NCBI GenBank assembly: GCA_028867675.1
Contig: JAGWGA010000009.1
Span: 1 to 54,051, forward strand
Reading direction: 5' to 3'
DNA length: 54,051 nt
Source of the DNA: Nitrososphaerota archaeon
Lineage (GTDB): Archaea; Thermoproteota; Nitrososphaeria; Nitrososphaerales; Nitrosopumilaceae
Below, in pieces: positions 6,990 through 14,755 of the stretch. Every line of letters starts with the position of its first letter. The stretch's first letter is position 1. Made by a program: the position numbers and the translations under genes. The notes beneath the pieces are model-generated. The model was not told the DNA's origin. It did no database searches and was given only the letters and a program-made list of their open reading frames with translations.

Positions 6990-7760
6990 ATGGTATTTTG
7001 GGCTGATCCTGATTTCTCTAAAGAAGTGGATGGTATCGATAAGATATGGAGATATATTGATTTTAGAAAATATGCCGATTTACTCAACAAGAAAAAACAA
7101 TATTTCACAAGTGGTAAGAAACTGTTAGAATTAGATGAATATGAGGGATATTTTAAGAAACCCGTTATATTAAATCCAGAAAATTGGACTGATTGGGAAA
7201 AATCATTAGTAAAGAATCGAGACGATTATGAACGAAATGAAACTCCCAAATCATTCTATGTGAATTGTTGGCACATTAATGAAAAGGAATCTGCTCGAAT
7301 GTGGGAAGGAAAAGAAATTGCAATACAAACTACTCTAAAAAAAATCAGAGATAGTTTTAGTGCATACTCACAGATGGTTTCCCATAGACGAATTGCATAT
7401 GTCAATGATATAGAAAACAGTGTTTCAGTTCCTTGGGCTGTTCATAGATATTCAAAAAAGCAAAAGAAACTATCATATGAAAATGAACTAAGATTCTATG
7501 TTTCAAGTCCTAATCCTAACCTTGTCTGTCTAGTGGATGGTGATAGAGCCTATGTCTATAACCCAGTGCCACAGGGTCAAAGGCTTGATTTGGAATTTAC
7601 AGATGAGTTTTGTTATGTAGATGTAGATCTTCATAACTTTATAGAAAATGTTTTTGTTTCCTCAAAACATTCAGATGAATTTTTTGAATCAGTAAAAACA
7701 ATAACAAAAGAAAATGGATTAAATCCTAACATAGTTAAAAAATCAACTATAATTTATTGA
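6990..7760 (+). CDS. DUF2971-like protein
   Basis: A 256-residue protein from ATG 6990; a TTG at 6969 is in frame but weaker. The N-terminal pattern Tyr-Ile-Asp-Phe-x-Lys-Tyr-x-x-Leu-Leu-x-x-Lys followed by Tyr-Phe-Thr-Ser-Gly-Lys, then Val-Asn-Cys-Trp-His (about 91-95) and Glu-Ser-Ala-Arg-Met-Trp-Glu, is that of the DUF2971 family. Its members occur patchily and often in genomic islands; a nuclease or defence role is suspected but not shown. The stop codon directly abuts the end of the inverted transposase tail (copy C). Confidence 0.65.
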   Translation: MVFWADPDFSKEVDGIDKIWRYIDFRKYADLLNKKKQYFTSGKKLLELDEYEGYFKKPVILNPENWTDWEKSLVKNRDDYERNETPKSFYVNCWHINEKESARMWEGKEIAIQTTLKKIRDSFSAYSQMVSHRRIAYVNDIENSVSVPWAVHRYSKKQKKLSYENELRFYVSSPNPNLVCLVDGDRAYVYNPVPQGQRLDLEFTDEFCYVDVDLHNFIENVFVSSKHSDEFFESVKTITKENGLNPNIVKKSTIIY

Positions 7761-7985
7761 TCAAACTTTACTTGCGTTCTGAATTAAGGTTATCCACTTG
7801 TTATCTCCATTAATCTCAATTCCACAAGCTTCACTCGGTGTTTTGCCATTCAACCCCTCATGAGTTCTGATATAATTATGGAATATCTCATAGCCCTTCA
7901 AGATAGGAGTATCCATTTTCTTTAACCTCTCATGGTTTTTTCACGATCTCGGATTTCTCCATTTAGGCGTTTCATTTTGTTATTG
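7761..7985 (-). pseudogene. Decayed C-terminal tail of a DDE transposase (copy C)
   Basis: Read on the minus strand it matches copy B closely: CAATAACAAAATG start, Arg-Leu-Asn-Gly-Glu, Arg-Asp-Arg-Glu-Lys, His-Asn-Tyr-Ile, Gly-Lys-Thr-Pro-Ser-Glu, and a final Asn-Ala-Ser-Lys-Val with a TGA stop. One frameshift near 7920-7925 (just after Met-Arg-Gly) breaks the frame, so it is dead. It fills exactly the space between the stop codon of the DUF2971-like gene and that of the zinc-ribbon gene, and overlaps the latter's stop. Confidence 0.8.
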
Positions 7986-8336
7986 TTCATCTTTTTTGTT
8001 ATTAGTTTCTTCTACAACCATTTTGACTAGAGATTTGTAGGAAACACACATCGAACCAGAACAATATGGGCATTCTGGATTATCCGTATCTTTTTTGACC
8101 AAGGCTCTGGATTTTCCACCACATTCTAGGCAGTAGCAGATCCTTCTTTTCCAAAGCCTAGTGCGATAGTATGGAATCATCCACCTTGATATTTTTTTGA
8201 ATCTAAGATTCCAATTTTCATCTATGACATAGATTCCAAGCACGGGTTTTGCACCTTTTATCCCACGATTACGGGGATCTCTATAGTGAGTCCTTGCATG
8301 ATTGTACCTTTTTGCTATTGAAATTACATACTCCAT
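7980..8336 (-). CDS. Basic zinc-ribbon protein, unknown
   Basis: A 118-residue basic protein with a Cys-x-x-Cys pair (Cys-Leu-Glu-Cys-Gly-Gly, about 71-74) and a second (Cys-Pro-Tyr-Cys-Ser-Gly, about 90-93), the layout of a zinc ribbon, preceded by an Arg/Tyr-rich region. DNA or RNA binding is plausible. The stop codon (CAA TAA) is part of the transposase tail behind it. Two copies of a 10-base repeat lie directly before the start codon. Confidence 0.55.
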   Translation of the reverse strand: MEYVISIAKRYNHARTHYRDPRNRGIKGAKPVLGIYVIDENWNLRFKKISRWMIPYYRTRLWKRRICYCLECGGKSRALVKKDTDNPECPYCSGSMCVSYKSLVKMVVEETNNKKDEQ

Positions 8337-8357
8337 TGAGCTATCACTGAGCTATCA
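8337..8357. repeat. Tandem 10-base repeat upstream of the zinc-ribbon gene
   Basis: TGAGCTATCA occurs at 8337-8346 and again at 8348-8357, an 11-base period, about one helical turn. The repeat touches the start codon of the minus-strand gene (8334-8336), so it may be an operator or lie in the leader. Confidence 0.55.
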
Positions 8358-8411
8358 GATTTTCTCTATTTTTGCAAATAATAAAGACAGATTATGACGT
8401 TTTTCTAATTT

Positions 8412-8813
8412 TTATTGTCTTGAACTTGATCTTCCACGTTTTCTTGGAAGTTTCTTTCTTCCCTTTTTCCTATTTTTGACAAAGACTTTATCAAACTCTG
8501 AAAATATCTTGTCTCTACCAGTAGAAAATTTCTCATATTCTGCTTCCTGTTGCTCGATAGGTATTTTTTCAAGAGTTTTTTTGATATCAGCATCTAATTG
8601 TTTCATAGATTTTTTGCTGAGTCTGTTTACTTTCTTTACAATTTTACTATCCATCATTTGCTGAAATTCTATCACAGCCATGAGTCTAACAAAAATTTCT
8701 ATTCCTGCTCTAAGTGATTGATTATAATTTAATCCATAGACATCTTTCAAAATATCTAATATTCTCTTTTCTTCTGATGTGAATTTTGCTGGGATTGTAT
8801 GCCACTCTGTCAT
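8412..8813 (-). CDS. Probable DNA-binding protein with basic tail
   Basis: A 133-residue protein. Residues 10-45 resemble a ribbon-helix-helix or similar compact helical unit (a strand, then Ser-Glu-Glu-Lys-Arg-Ile-Leu-Asp and a second helix). A long charged helix follows, and the last 20 residues are almost all Lys/Arg. The shape suggests nucleic-acid binding, but no family is certain. It is divergent from the AbrB-like gene; the palindrome TGTATACA at 8820-8827 in the 49-base gap could be a shared operator. Confidence 0.55.
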   Translation of the reverse strand: MTEWHTIPAKFTSEEKRILDILKDVYGLNYNQSLRAGIEIFVRLMAVIEFQQMMDSKIVKKVNRLSKKSMKQLDADIKKTLEKIPIEQQEAEYEKFSTGRDKIFSEFDKVFVKNRKKGRKKLPRKRGRSSSRQ

Positions 8814-8862
8814 TTAATATGTATACAAATTTCGATATTAATTTCTCTTTTTACTGTATAGT

Positions 8863-9093
8863 GTGAAAAACAAGTTAGAAGATACAAGAATTGAGCCAAA
8901 GGAACTTGATTTAGGAGAAAGGAAGGTTTCAAAAATGAATTTTAGTCACATTGTAACGCTTCCAAAGAAGTTCATACGAAACTCACCTTATGGAAAGATT
9001 ACCAGAGTAAGTATGACATTGTTAAAGGATGGTTCCCTGAAACTTACGCCAGCAAGGCAAAAGAACGAACCTGATGAATTTTCAATCATGTAA
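8863..9093 (+). CDS. AbrB/SpoVT-type DNA-binding protein
   Basis: A 76-residue protein with a GTG start. Residues 27-66 fit the swapped-hairpin AbrB/MazE fold: Ser-His-Ile-Val-Thr-Leu-Pro-Lys-Lys-Phe-Ile-Arg, a short Gly-containing turn, then a second strand ending Gly-Ser-Leu-Lys-Leu-Thr-Pro-Ala-Arg. Such proteins act as regulators or antitoxins and are common on archaeal mobile elements. It overlaps the longest form of the recombinase by 20 bases, which suggests a regulator of, or shared transcript with, that gene. Confidence 0.65.
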   Translation: MKNKLEDTRIEPKELDLGERKVSKMNFSHIVTLPKKFIRNSPYGKITRVSMTLLKDGSLKLTPARQKNEPDEFSIM

Positions 9094-10354
9094 TTTTATG
9101 AAAAGAGTAAATACGACAAACCCGCTTGCTATGACTGATGAGGACCGCATTGTGCGGTCTGATGTGGGAAACAAAATGGCGACAACACAATACAATAAAC
9201 CTGCCAAGACACTACTGCCAACAGATCCAGACCTTAGGAGGTGGTACGACAACCTTGCACGAGGAAGCCAGCTTACAGCAGACGTAAGGCTACGCAGGCT
9301 GGTTCACTTTTGCAGAAAGCACGAGACAATTCCTTCAGAGCTTGCCAAGCTTGCAGTCAAGGACATCCGAGCTGTAACAGACCTGATAGAAGACCATGTA
9401 ACATGGATGGAAACACAAAACCTCTCACCAACATACATTGAGGACACGATAAAATCCGTCAAGTCGTGGCTGAGACACTTTGAGGTCGAGATTCGAAGAC
9501 GAATAAAAATTGCAAACATGGACAGCACACCGACACTTGAAAACGAACGTGTGCCAAACACAGAAGAGCTCTCAGAGATGTTCAACAGGTCATCGCTTAG
9601 GGAATCTGCAATCATATCTCTGATTGCAAAATCAGGACTCAGACCACAAGTGATAGGAAATCACAACGGTACTGACGGATTAAAGATTGGAGATTTGCCT
9701 GACTTGGTGATTGAAGAAAAAGAAGTAAGGTTTGTGCAAGAGCCTCCAAAGCTAATTGTCCGAAGAACATTGTCAAAAGCAAGACACCAGTACTTTACAT
9801 TCCTGAGTACAAGTGCATCAAGAAAACTTTTGGCGTATCTTAACGACAGAATGGCACACGGAGAGAATCTGACTAGAGATCTTCCTCTGATATCTCCCAA
9901 CGCAAAATATCAATACGGACGGGGAAAAAATACTGGAAAAAAATTCCTGCCAACACAGAGAATATCACACCTTGTCAGAAAAGTTTTCAGACCACGATTT
10001 GTTTGGAGACCATATGTTCTCAGAGCTTACTTTGACACACAGCTCTTGATGGCAGAATCTCGAGGAAAGATTGCACACGACTTTCGCACATTCTTTATGG
10101 GTCACAAGGGAACAATCGAAGCCAAGTACACAACAAATAAGGGAATGCTTCCAGAGACTCTGATAAAAGAAATGCAGAGTGCATACAAAAGAAGCGAAGA
10201 GTTTCTTGACCTTGATCTTGTGGTAACAGAAATCAAGCAAGATACAAAAGACAATGTCGTAAACGACGTGATGCAAAATGCAACTCCTGCGGATCTTGCA
10301 AACATGCAGAAACTTCTCCAGAGCTGGGCAAACGAAATACTTTCAAGAAGATGA
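9074..10354 (+). CDS. Tyrosine recombinase / integrase
   Basis: Up to 426 residues. It has an N-terminal core-binding-like helical domain (about 65-160) and a C-terminal catalytic domain with Ser-Gly-Leu-Arg-Pro (first catalytic Arg, about 191), Arg-Pro-Tyr-Val-Leu-Arg-Ala-Tyr (second Arg, the usual His being replaced), Met-Gly-His-Lys-Gly and Lys-Tyr-Thr (nucleophile Tyr). In-frame ATGs at 9098, 9131 and 9176 are alternative starts; a hairpin at 9143-9159 lies inside the long form, so 9176 may be the real start. By eye it is richer in G and C than its neighbours. It ends 63 bases from the 3' end of tRNA-Ala, the classic place for an integrase. Confidence 0.85.
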   Translation: MNFQSCNFMKRVNTTNPLAMTDEDRIVRSDVGNKMATTQYNKPAKTLLPTDPDLRRWYDNLARGSQLTADVRLRRLVHFCRKHETIPSELAKLAVKDIRAVTDLIEDHVTWMETQNLSPTYIEDTIKSVKSWLRHFEVEIRRRIKIANMDSTPTLENERVPNTEELSEMFNRSSLRESAIISLIAKSGLRPQVIGNHNGTDGLKIGDLPDLVIEEKEVRFVQEPPKLIVRRTLSKARHQYFTFLSTSASRKLLAYLNDRMAHGENLTRDLPLISPNAKYQYGRGKNTGKKFLPTQRISHLVRKVFRPRFVWRPYVLRAYFDTQLLMAESRGKIAHDFRTFFMGHKGTIEAKYTTNKGMLPETLIKEMQSAYKRSEEFLDLDLVVTEIKQDTKDNVVNDVMQNATPADLANMQKLLQSWANEILSRR

Positions 10355-10382
10355 ACTTCGGTCCAAAAATAACGAACTTCGG
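10353..10382. repeat. Direct repeat GAACTTCGG after the recombinase
   Basis: GAACTTCGG at 10353-10361 (its first bases overlap the recombinase stop) and again at 10374-10382, 21 bases apart, two helical turns. It is followed by GGC...GCC before the tRNA. Possible arm-type recombinase sites or a terminator; neither is proven. Confidence 0.4.
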
Positions 10383-10417
10383 CTTTTGTTGCCGGGGTTC
10401 CACACCGTATGTATAGG

Positions 10418-10490
10418 TGGACTGGGGGGGATTTGAACCCCCGACATCCGCGTTGCGAACGCGGCATCACTACCCCTAGACTACCAGCCC
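10418..10490 (-). tRNA. tRNA-Ala (anticodon CGC)
   Basis: A full cloverleaf on the minus strand: acceptor GGGCTGG with CCAGTCC, which includes the G3-U70 pair typical of alanine tRNA, anticodon stem CCGCG/CGCGG with loop TTCGCAA, and a T-loop TTCAAAT. The discriminator is A and no full CCA is encoded. Its 3' end faces the recombinase gene. Confidence 0.95.
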
Positions 10491-10566
10491 TTTTGTAATC
10501 AAGATTTGTCTCTGCTTTTATTCATTTACTCAAAGAATAATACTAGGTTTTCAATCAAATTTTTCA

Positions 10567-11955
10567 ATGACTGTTGATGCGGTAATCACAGGTTCTCATG
10601 TTATTCTTCAAAATGGAATGGTAGACAAAAACATCGTAATTGATGAAGGAAAAATTATTGCTTTGACAAATGACATTCCACAATGTGATGTTAAAATAAA
10701 AGGTGATGGTCTTGTTTCACTTGCAGGAATAATTGATCCTCATGTACATTATGGAGTTTATTCGCCAATTGACGAAGCTGCTGTAACTGAATCAAAAGTT
10801 GCTGCAATAGGCGGTGTTACTACGATGATAAGAATGCTAAGACTTGGAGGTTCATATAAAAAAAATCTAGATTCTCATCTTCAAGCAAGTGCAAAGACTC
10901 ACTATGTCGATTATTCAATTCACGCTTCCATCCTTCAAAAAAATCAAATCGATGAAATGGAATTTTGCAAAAGTAGAGGAATAACTTCTTTTAAGATATA
11001 CATGAATCTAGGAGACGAAGTTGGCCATGTCTATATGGATATGAAACCTGGAGAAAAATCTCTCATAGAAGAAAAAGTGGAGATGACTAAAGATATGATA
11101 GAAAAAATAATTGCAAAAGCTGCTTCTCTAAATTGTATGGTTCTAGTTCATGCAGAAGATTACCAGATGTGTTCATGTGGAATTAGAACAGCGAAAGAGA
11201 AAAAAAAGGATGGTCTAGCTGCATGGTCCGAAAGTAGACCTGTAGAATCTGAAGTCAAGTCAATCAAAACTGTTTCTGAAATTGCAAGAAAATATGGTTG
11301 CTCTATTTACTTTGTTCATATTGGTTCACAAGCAGCTATCAATACTATATCTGAAGAAAAGAAAAATGGAACAAAAATTCACATTGAAACATGTCCACAC
11401 TATCTTACATTATCTCATGAATCTCAGAAAGATTATCTTGCTAAAGTCATGCCCCCAATACGTTCTTCACAAGATGTAGATTCGGTATGGAGAGAAATAC
11501 AATCTAACAGAATAGACACTATCGGAACTGATCATGTTGCCAATCGACTAAATCTGAAGATTGGTGGAGAAACTGTATGGGATGCACTTGCAGGATTTCC
11601 AGGAATTGGTACCATGATGCCTATCTTGTTAAGTGAAGGAGTCAACAAGGGAAGATTAAGCCTCCAACAGCTCTCAAATATGACTAGCTTAAACACTGCG
11701 CAAATATTTGGCATGTATCCAAAAAAAGGAATCATTCAAAAGGATTCTGATGCGGACATTGTTTTAGTAGATCTCAAAAAGGAAGCTAAAGTATCAGCAC
11801 AAGCACTTGATGGATTTTCAGATTACAATGTATACGAAGGTTGGAATCTGAAAGGATGGCCAGTAAAAACTATAGTACGAGGAAATGTTGTGGCTGAAGA
11901 TTTTAAAATGATTGAAAAACCTGGCTATGGTAAATTTGTTTCAAGACCTGTGTAA
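10567..11955 (+). CDS. Dihydroorotase/hydantoinase-family cyclic amidohydrolase
   Basis: A 462-residue metal-dependent amidohydrolase: Asp-Pro-His-Val-His near residues 57-61, Ser-Phe-Lys-Ile-Tyr (the lysine that is carbamylated to bridge the metals, about 143), Leu-Val-His-Ala-Glu-Asp, a Cys-Pro-His-Tyr-Leu-Thr block, and Gly-Thr-Asp-His near 318. The C-terminal part, with Pro-Gly-Ile-Gly-Thr-Met and the Ser-Asp-Ala-Asp-Ile-Val-Leu block, is most like hydantoinase/dihydropyrimidinase, but in this group it may serve as dihydroorotase in pyrimidine synthesis. The neighbours do not decide. Its stop codon touches the stop of the convergent rpiA. Confidence 0.8.
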   Translation: MTVDAVITGSHVILQNGMVDKNIVIDEGKIIALTNDIPQCDVKIKGDGLVSLAGIIDPHVHYGVYSPIDEAAVTESKVAAIGGVTTMIRMLRLGGSYKKNLDSHLQASAKTHYVDYSIHASILQKNQIDEMEFCKSRGITSFKIYMNLGDEVGHVYMDMKPGEKSLIEEKVEMTKDMIEKIIAKAASLNCMVLVHAEDYQMCSCGIRTAKEKKKDGLAAWSESRPVESEVKSIKTVSEIARKYGCSIYFVHIGSQAAINTISEEKKNGTKIHIETCPHYLTLSHESQKDYLAKVMPPIRSSQDVDSVWREIQSNRIDTIGTDHVANRLNLKIGGETVWDALAGFPGIGTMMPILLSEGVNKGRLSLQQLSNMTSLNTAQIFGMYPKKGIIQKDSDADIVLVDLKKEAKVSAQALDGFSDYNVYEGWNLKGWPVKTIVRGNVVAEDFKMIEKPGYGKFVSRPV

Positions 11956-12627
11956 TCACAGAATTTCATATTTACCATTTTCTTTTGCTTTGTAAATTAT
12001 GTCGGGTTTTGAAAATATTCCTACTTCAATTACACCTGGAATCTCTATTATCTTTGTTGCAAGTTCCTTAGGATTTGATATTTCACCAAAATCGCAATCT
12101 AATATGATGTTTCCATTCTCAGTTACAAATGGATAACCACGTTCTAGTAATCTAATATGCGGTTTTCCGCCAAGTTTTTTGATTTGAATATTTGCCATAT
12201 TTCTTGCAAATGGATAAACTTCTACAGGTACACTTCGATTTAGTTTTTTTACAAATTTTGATTCATCTGCTATTATTGCAACTTTTTTTGCAATGCTAAT
12301 CAGAATTTTTTCTCGTAAGAGAGCTCCACCTCCTCCTTTTATCATATTTCCTTTCGCATCTATCTGATCTGCGCCATCAAAAACCAAGTCGATGTGATTT
12401 ATCTGATCTGCTTCTATTATTGAAATTCCACCCTTTTCTGCCTCCATCTTAATCTGGAGAGATGTGGGTACTGCTTTTACAGAAAATTTATTTTTTTTAA
12501 TATATGATGATAATAATCTGACTATGGCAGTTGCAGCTCTTCCACTCCCAAGTCCTATGACAAAATTGTTCCTTACCATTTTCAATGCTTGAGGTGACAA
12601 TGCCTCAATGGCATCATCCACTGTCAA
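11956..12627 (-). CDS. rpiA: Ribose-5-phosphate isomerase A
   Basis: A 223-residue enzyme of normal family length that interconverts ribose 5-phosphate and ribulose 5-phosphate. Visible motifs are Gly-Leu-Gly-Ser-Gly-Arg-Ala (phosphate loop, about 25-31), Asp-Gly-Ala-Asp-Gln (about 84-88), Lys-Gly-Gly-Gly-Gly-Ala (about 97-102) and Asp-Glu-Ser-Lys (about 120-123). The last gene of a minus-strand run (Sm-like, L37e, coiled-coil protein, rpiA); its ATG follows the upstream stop with no spacing, so coupled translation is likely. Confidence 0.95.
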   Translation of the reverse strand: MTVDDAIEALSPQALKMVRNNFVIGLGSGRAATAIVRLLSSYIKKNKFSVKAVPTSLQIKMEAEKGGISIIEADQINHIDLVFDGADQIDAKGNMIKGGGGALLREKILISIAKKVAIIADESKFVKKLNRSVPVEVYPFARNMANIQIKKLGGKPHIRLLERGYPFVTENGNIILDCDFGEISNPKELATKIIEIPGVIEVGIFSKPDIIYKAKENGKYEIL

Positions 12628-13575
12628 TTATTCTACCTCTACTTGCTCTAGTTTTGATAAAGCTTTCATTATTTCGCTTTTTATTTTATCTAAATCCTTG
12701 TCGTCATCTTCTAATTTCTCTTCTTCTGGTATCTTGATTGCGGTTGGAAGTTGAATTTTCTTTTCTTGTTCTTGTTGTACTGTCTCAGGTTTTGGTAATT
12801 CAGATAAAATCTCCTCTTTCACATTTTGTATGCTTGACTGAGGTATAATTACAGGTGCTTCAATTATGATTGGTTCTATTACACTCTGAGGAATTTGTGG
12901 TTCAACTTGAGTGGGTCTGATAAATTCTGCAGGGAATTGTGGAACCTTGTTTGTAATCTCTGTTAAAGTAGATAGTTCAACGGTTCTGTGTTTGTCATAT
13001 GTTGGAACATCTATTGGAGGTAACCACTCTGATGTTCTTTCTTCCTGAATCTCTATCTTTTCCTTTTGAGATTCGATCTTTTGAGTTTCTATCTTTGGTT
13101 CAACTTTCTTAGTCTGAAGATTTTCTTGTATTGTCTCAACAGATCTTTCGACTTGTTTAGGTTGAGTAATTGGATTTACTGTAATCTTTGACGAGATCTC
13201 GTACAATCTTTGATCTAACTGTGATAGTCTGTTATCCATTAACGAAATCAAACTATCTCCTACTGGACCAAAGTCTGGATACTTGCTTGCAGCTTCGAGC
13301 TTTTCAATTTTAGTAATGACTATTCCAAGTTGATGTTGATAACGAAGCAACAGCTTGTCTTTTTGAATTCTTGTAACATCTGACTCTTGTTGATGGAGTC
13401 TTGTAATGGTTTTTGATAAAATTTCCCTTTCCATTCTTAGTGAATGTAATTGATTTAAAATTGCAGAATTAATAGTGGGAGTTTGTTTATTGCGTTTTAT
13501 CTTTGGAACTTTATCCAGTGCGACTGCAGTGCAGGCACCAGCAAGAGAGCTAAAAATTAGCGCTATTTCTTCCAT
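12628..13575 (-). CDS. Membrane-anchored coiled-coil protein, unknown
   Basis: A 315-residue protein. A short hydrophobic N-terminus (about 4-21) may be a membrane anchor. Residues about 45-130 have the heptad-like Leu/Ile spacing of a coiled coil, and the rest is a Glu/Lys/Pro-rich low-complexity region ending in a charged helix. No enzyme motif is seen. It is placed without any gap between ribosomal protein L37e and rpiA, so it shares their transcript. It may be structural, but no function can be given. Confidence 0.6.
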   Translation of the reverse strand: MEEIALIFSSLAGACTAVALDKVPKIKRNKQTPTINSAILNQLHSLRMEREILSKTITRLHQQESDVTRIQKDKLLLRYQHQLGIVITKIEKLEAASKYPDFGPVGDSLISLMDNRLSQLDQRLYEISSKITVNPITQPKQVERSVETIQENLQTKKVEPKIETQKIESQKEKIEIQEERTSEWLPPIDVPTYDKHRTVELSTLTEITNKVPQFPAEFIRPTQVEPQIPQSVIEPIIIEAPVIIPQSSIQNVKEEILSELPKPETVQQEQEKKIQLPTAIKIPEEEKLEDDDKDLDKIKSEIMKALSKLEQVEVE

Positions 13576-13743
13576 TTACGTATACCATTTAATCCAGTTG
13601 TATTTTCTTATTTTAGCCTCTGGATAACCACAGCTACCACATCTTTTGTGTCTTACATGATAAGAATTCTTTCCACATCTTCTACATCTAATGTGGACGT
13701 GTTTTCGTGTGTAGCCTCCCATTGAGGTAGTACCCTTAGTCAT
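13576..13743 (-). CDS. rpl37e: Ribosomal protein L37e (eL37)
   Basis: A 55-residue basic protein: start Met-Thr-Lys-Gly-Thr, then His-Ile-Arg-Cys-Arg-Arg-Cys-Gly and later Lys-Arg-Cys-Gly-Ser-Cys-Gly-Tyr-Pro, giving two Cys-x-x-Cys zinc-binding pairs (20/23 and 35/38), and an aromatic basic tail. This is the archaeal/eukaryotic large-subunit protein eL37. Its ATG is on the minus strand at 13741-13743 and its TAA at 13576-13578 directly abuts the next start codon. It lies seven bases downstream of the Sm-like gene, the usual archaeal neighbour. Confidence 0.95.
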   Translation of the reverse strand: MTKGTTSMGGYTRKHVHIRCRRCGKNSYHVRHKRCGSCGYPEAKIRKYNWIKWYT

Positions 13744-13750
13744 AATTCAC

Positions 13751-13981
13751 TCACTTTGGTGGAGGGGATATGATTACTACGTTGTCTCCTCTGACAACTA
13801 TGGTTCCAAGACTCTTTGTCTCTCCTTCAGAAGGGATCTCTTCTGAAGATTCAAGTAGCAGGTTCATGTGTTGGTCAAAACCATGAAGATTACCTCTTAT
13901 CACTTTGCCGCCTTTCAGCTTGATAAGGACAACCTTGTTTAGGCTTTCATCAAGTACTTTTACTGCCATATCTACTGACAT
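13751..13981 (-). CDS. Sm-like (LSm) RNA-binding protein
   Basis: A 76-residue Sm-fold protein with the Sm1 motif ([13 protein letters not shown], then Gly-Phe-Asp-Gln-His-Met-Asn-Leu) and the Sm2 motif ([10 protein letters not shown]). Archaeal members form heptameric rings that bind U-rich RNA. First gene of the run with L37e, an arrangement known across archaea. Confidence 0.95.
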   Translation of the reverse strand: MSVDMAVKVLDESLNKVVLIKLKGGKVIRGNLHGFDQHMNLLLESSEEIPSEGETKSLGTIVVRGDNVVIISPPPK

Positions 13982-14041
13982 CTATTTCACTTATTACACA
14001 CTCTATAGAGGGTATATATTAAAATTTCATTGGTGTAATTT

Positions 14042-14755
14042 TCAACCTGTTCCAGTAAGGCAAGTTTGACTCTCTTTTACAATATTTGAAATTATTTCAC
14101 TTAGAATCGCTTTTCCATCTTTTACAGTAGCTAAAGTAGGATCTCCCCAGACGCCGTTCTTTGTTACTGAAATAAATGACTTGTTTGCTTTCTTATTTAG
14201 CCGATTCAATTCATTTCTTGACAAGTTGTCAGGAATAAGTCCTTTTTTGGCTTTTTTCATGAGCACTTTGTCTGATATTGCCAACATAATAGAAGTCTCA
14301 ACAAATCCCGCATGATCAAATTTCCTTTTCATAAAATGCCAATATGAATATACAAAAATACGTTGTTTTACACGGACCATCTTGGATACCTTATCTTGCA
14401 ATTTTTTTAATGCATCCTGATTTCCATGATGGCCATTAAGGATAATCACTGTGTCAATATGGTTTTTGGACAATGAAACACACAGCTCCACCAGAATCTT
14501 TTGTAAAGTACGAGTTGATACGCTCATGTTAAAAAATGGATGGTGTTCAAAAGACACTCCATATTGTATGGTGGGTAATAACAAAAATCCATTTTTGTCA
14601 GAGACTTGTCTTGCAATATGTGAAACTATATCAGAATCAGTGGATACCGGAAGATGAGGACCATGTTGTTCAATTGAACCAACTGGGATTAAAGCAACCG
14701 ATTTTCTCTTTGTTAGTTTAAGAATATCGGTATTTACAAGATCTCTTACTATCAT
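14042..14755 (-). CDS. Creatininase-family amidohydrolase (possibly ArfB-like)
   Basis: A 237-residue protein of the creatininase fold with its metal motifs: Pro-Val-Gly-Ser-Ile-Glu-Gln-His-Gly-Pro-His-Leu-Pro (about 25-37), Asp-Ser-Asp (about 40-42), Asn-Gly-His-His-Gly-Asn (about 107-112) and His-Ala-Gly-x-x-Glu-Thr-Ser (about 147-154). Archaeal members include ArfB, which deformylates an early intermediate of riboflavin and F420 synthesis, a fitting role here but unproven. Its start overlaps the purU stop by ATGA; both would release formate, so co-expression makes sense. Confidence 0.8.
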   Translation of the reverse strand: MIVRDLVNTDILKLTKRKSVALIPVGSIEQHGPHLPVSTDSDIVSHIARQVSDKNGFLLLPTIQYGVSFEHHPFFNMSVSTRTLQKILVELCVSLSKNHIDTVIILNGHHGNQDALKKLQDKVSKMVRVKQRIFVYSYWHFMKRKFDHAGFVETSIMLAISDKVLMKKAKKGLIPDNLSRNELNRLNKKANKSFISVTKNGVWGDPTLATVKDGKAILSEIISNIVKESQTCLTGTG

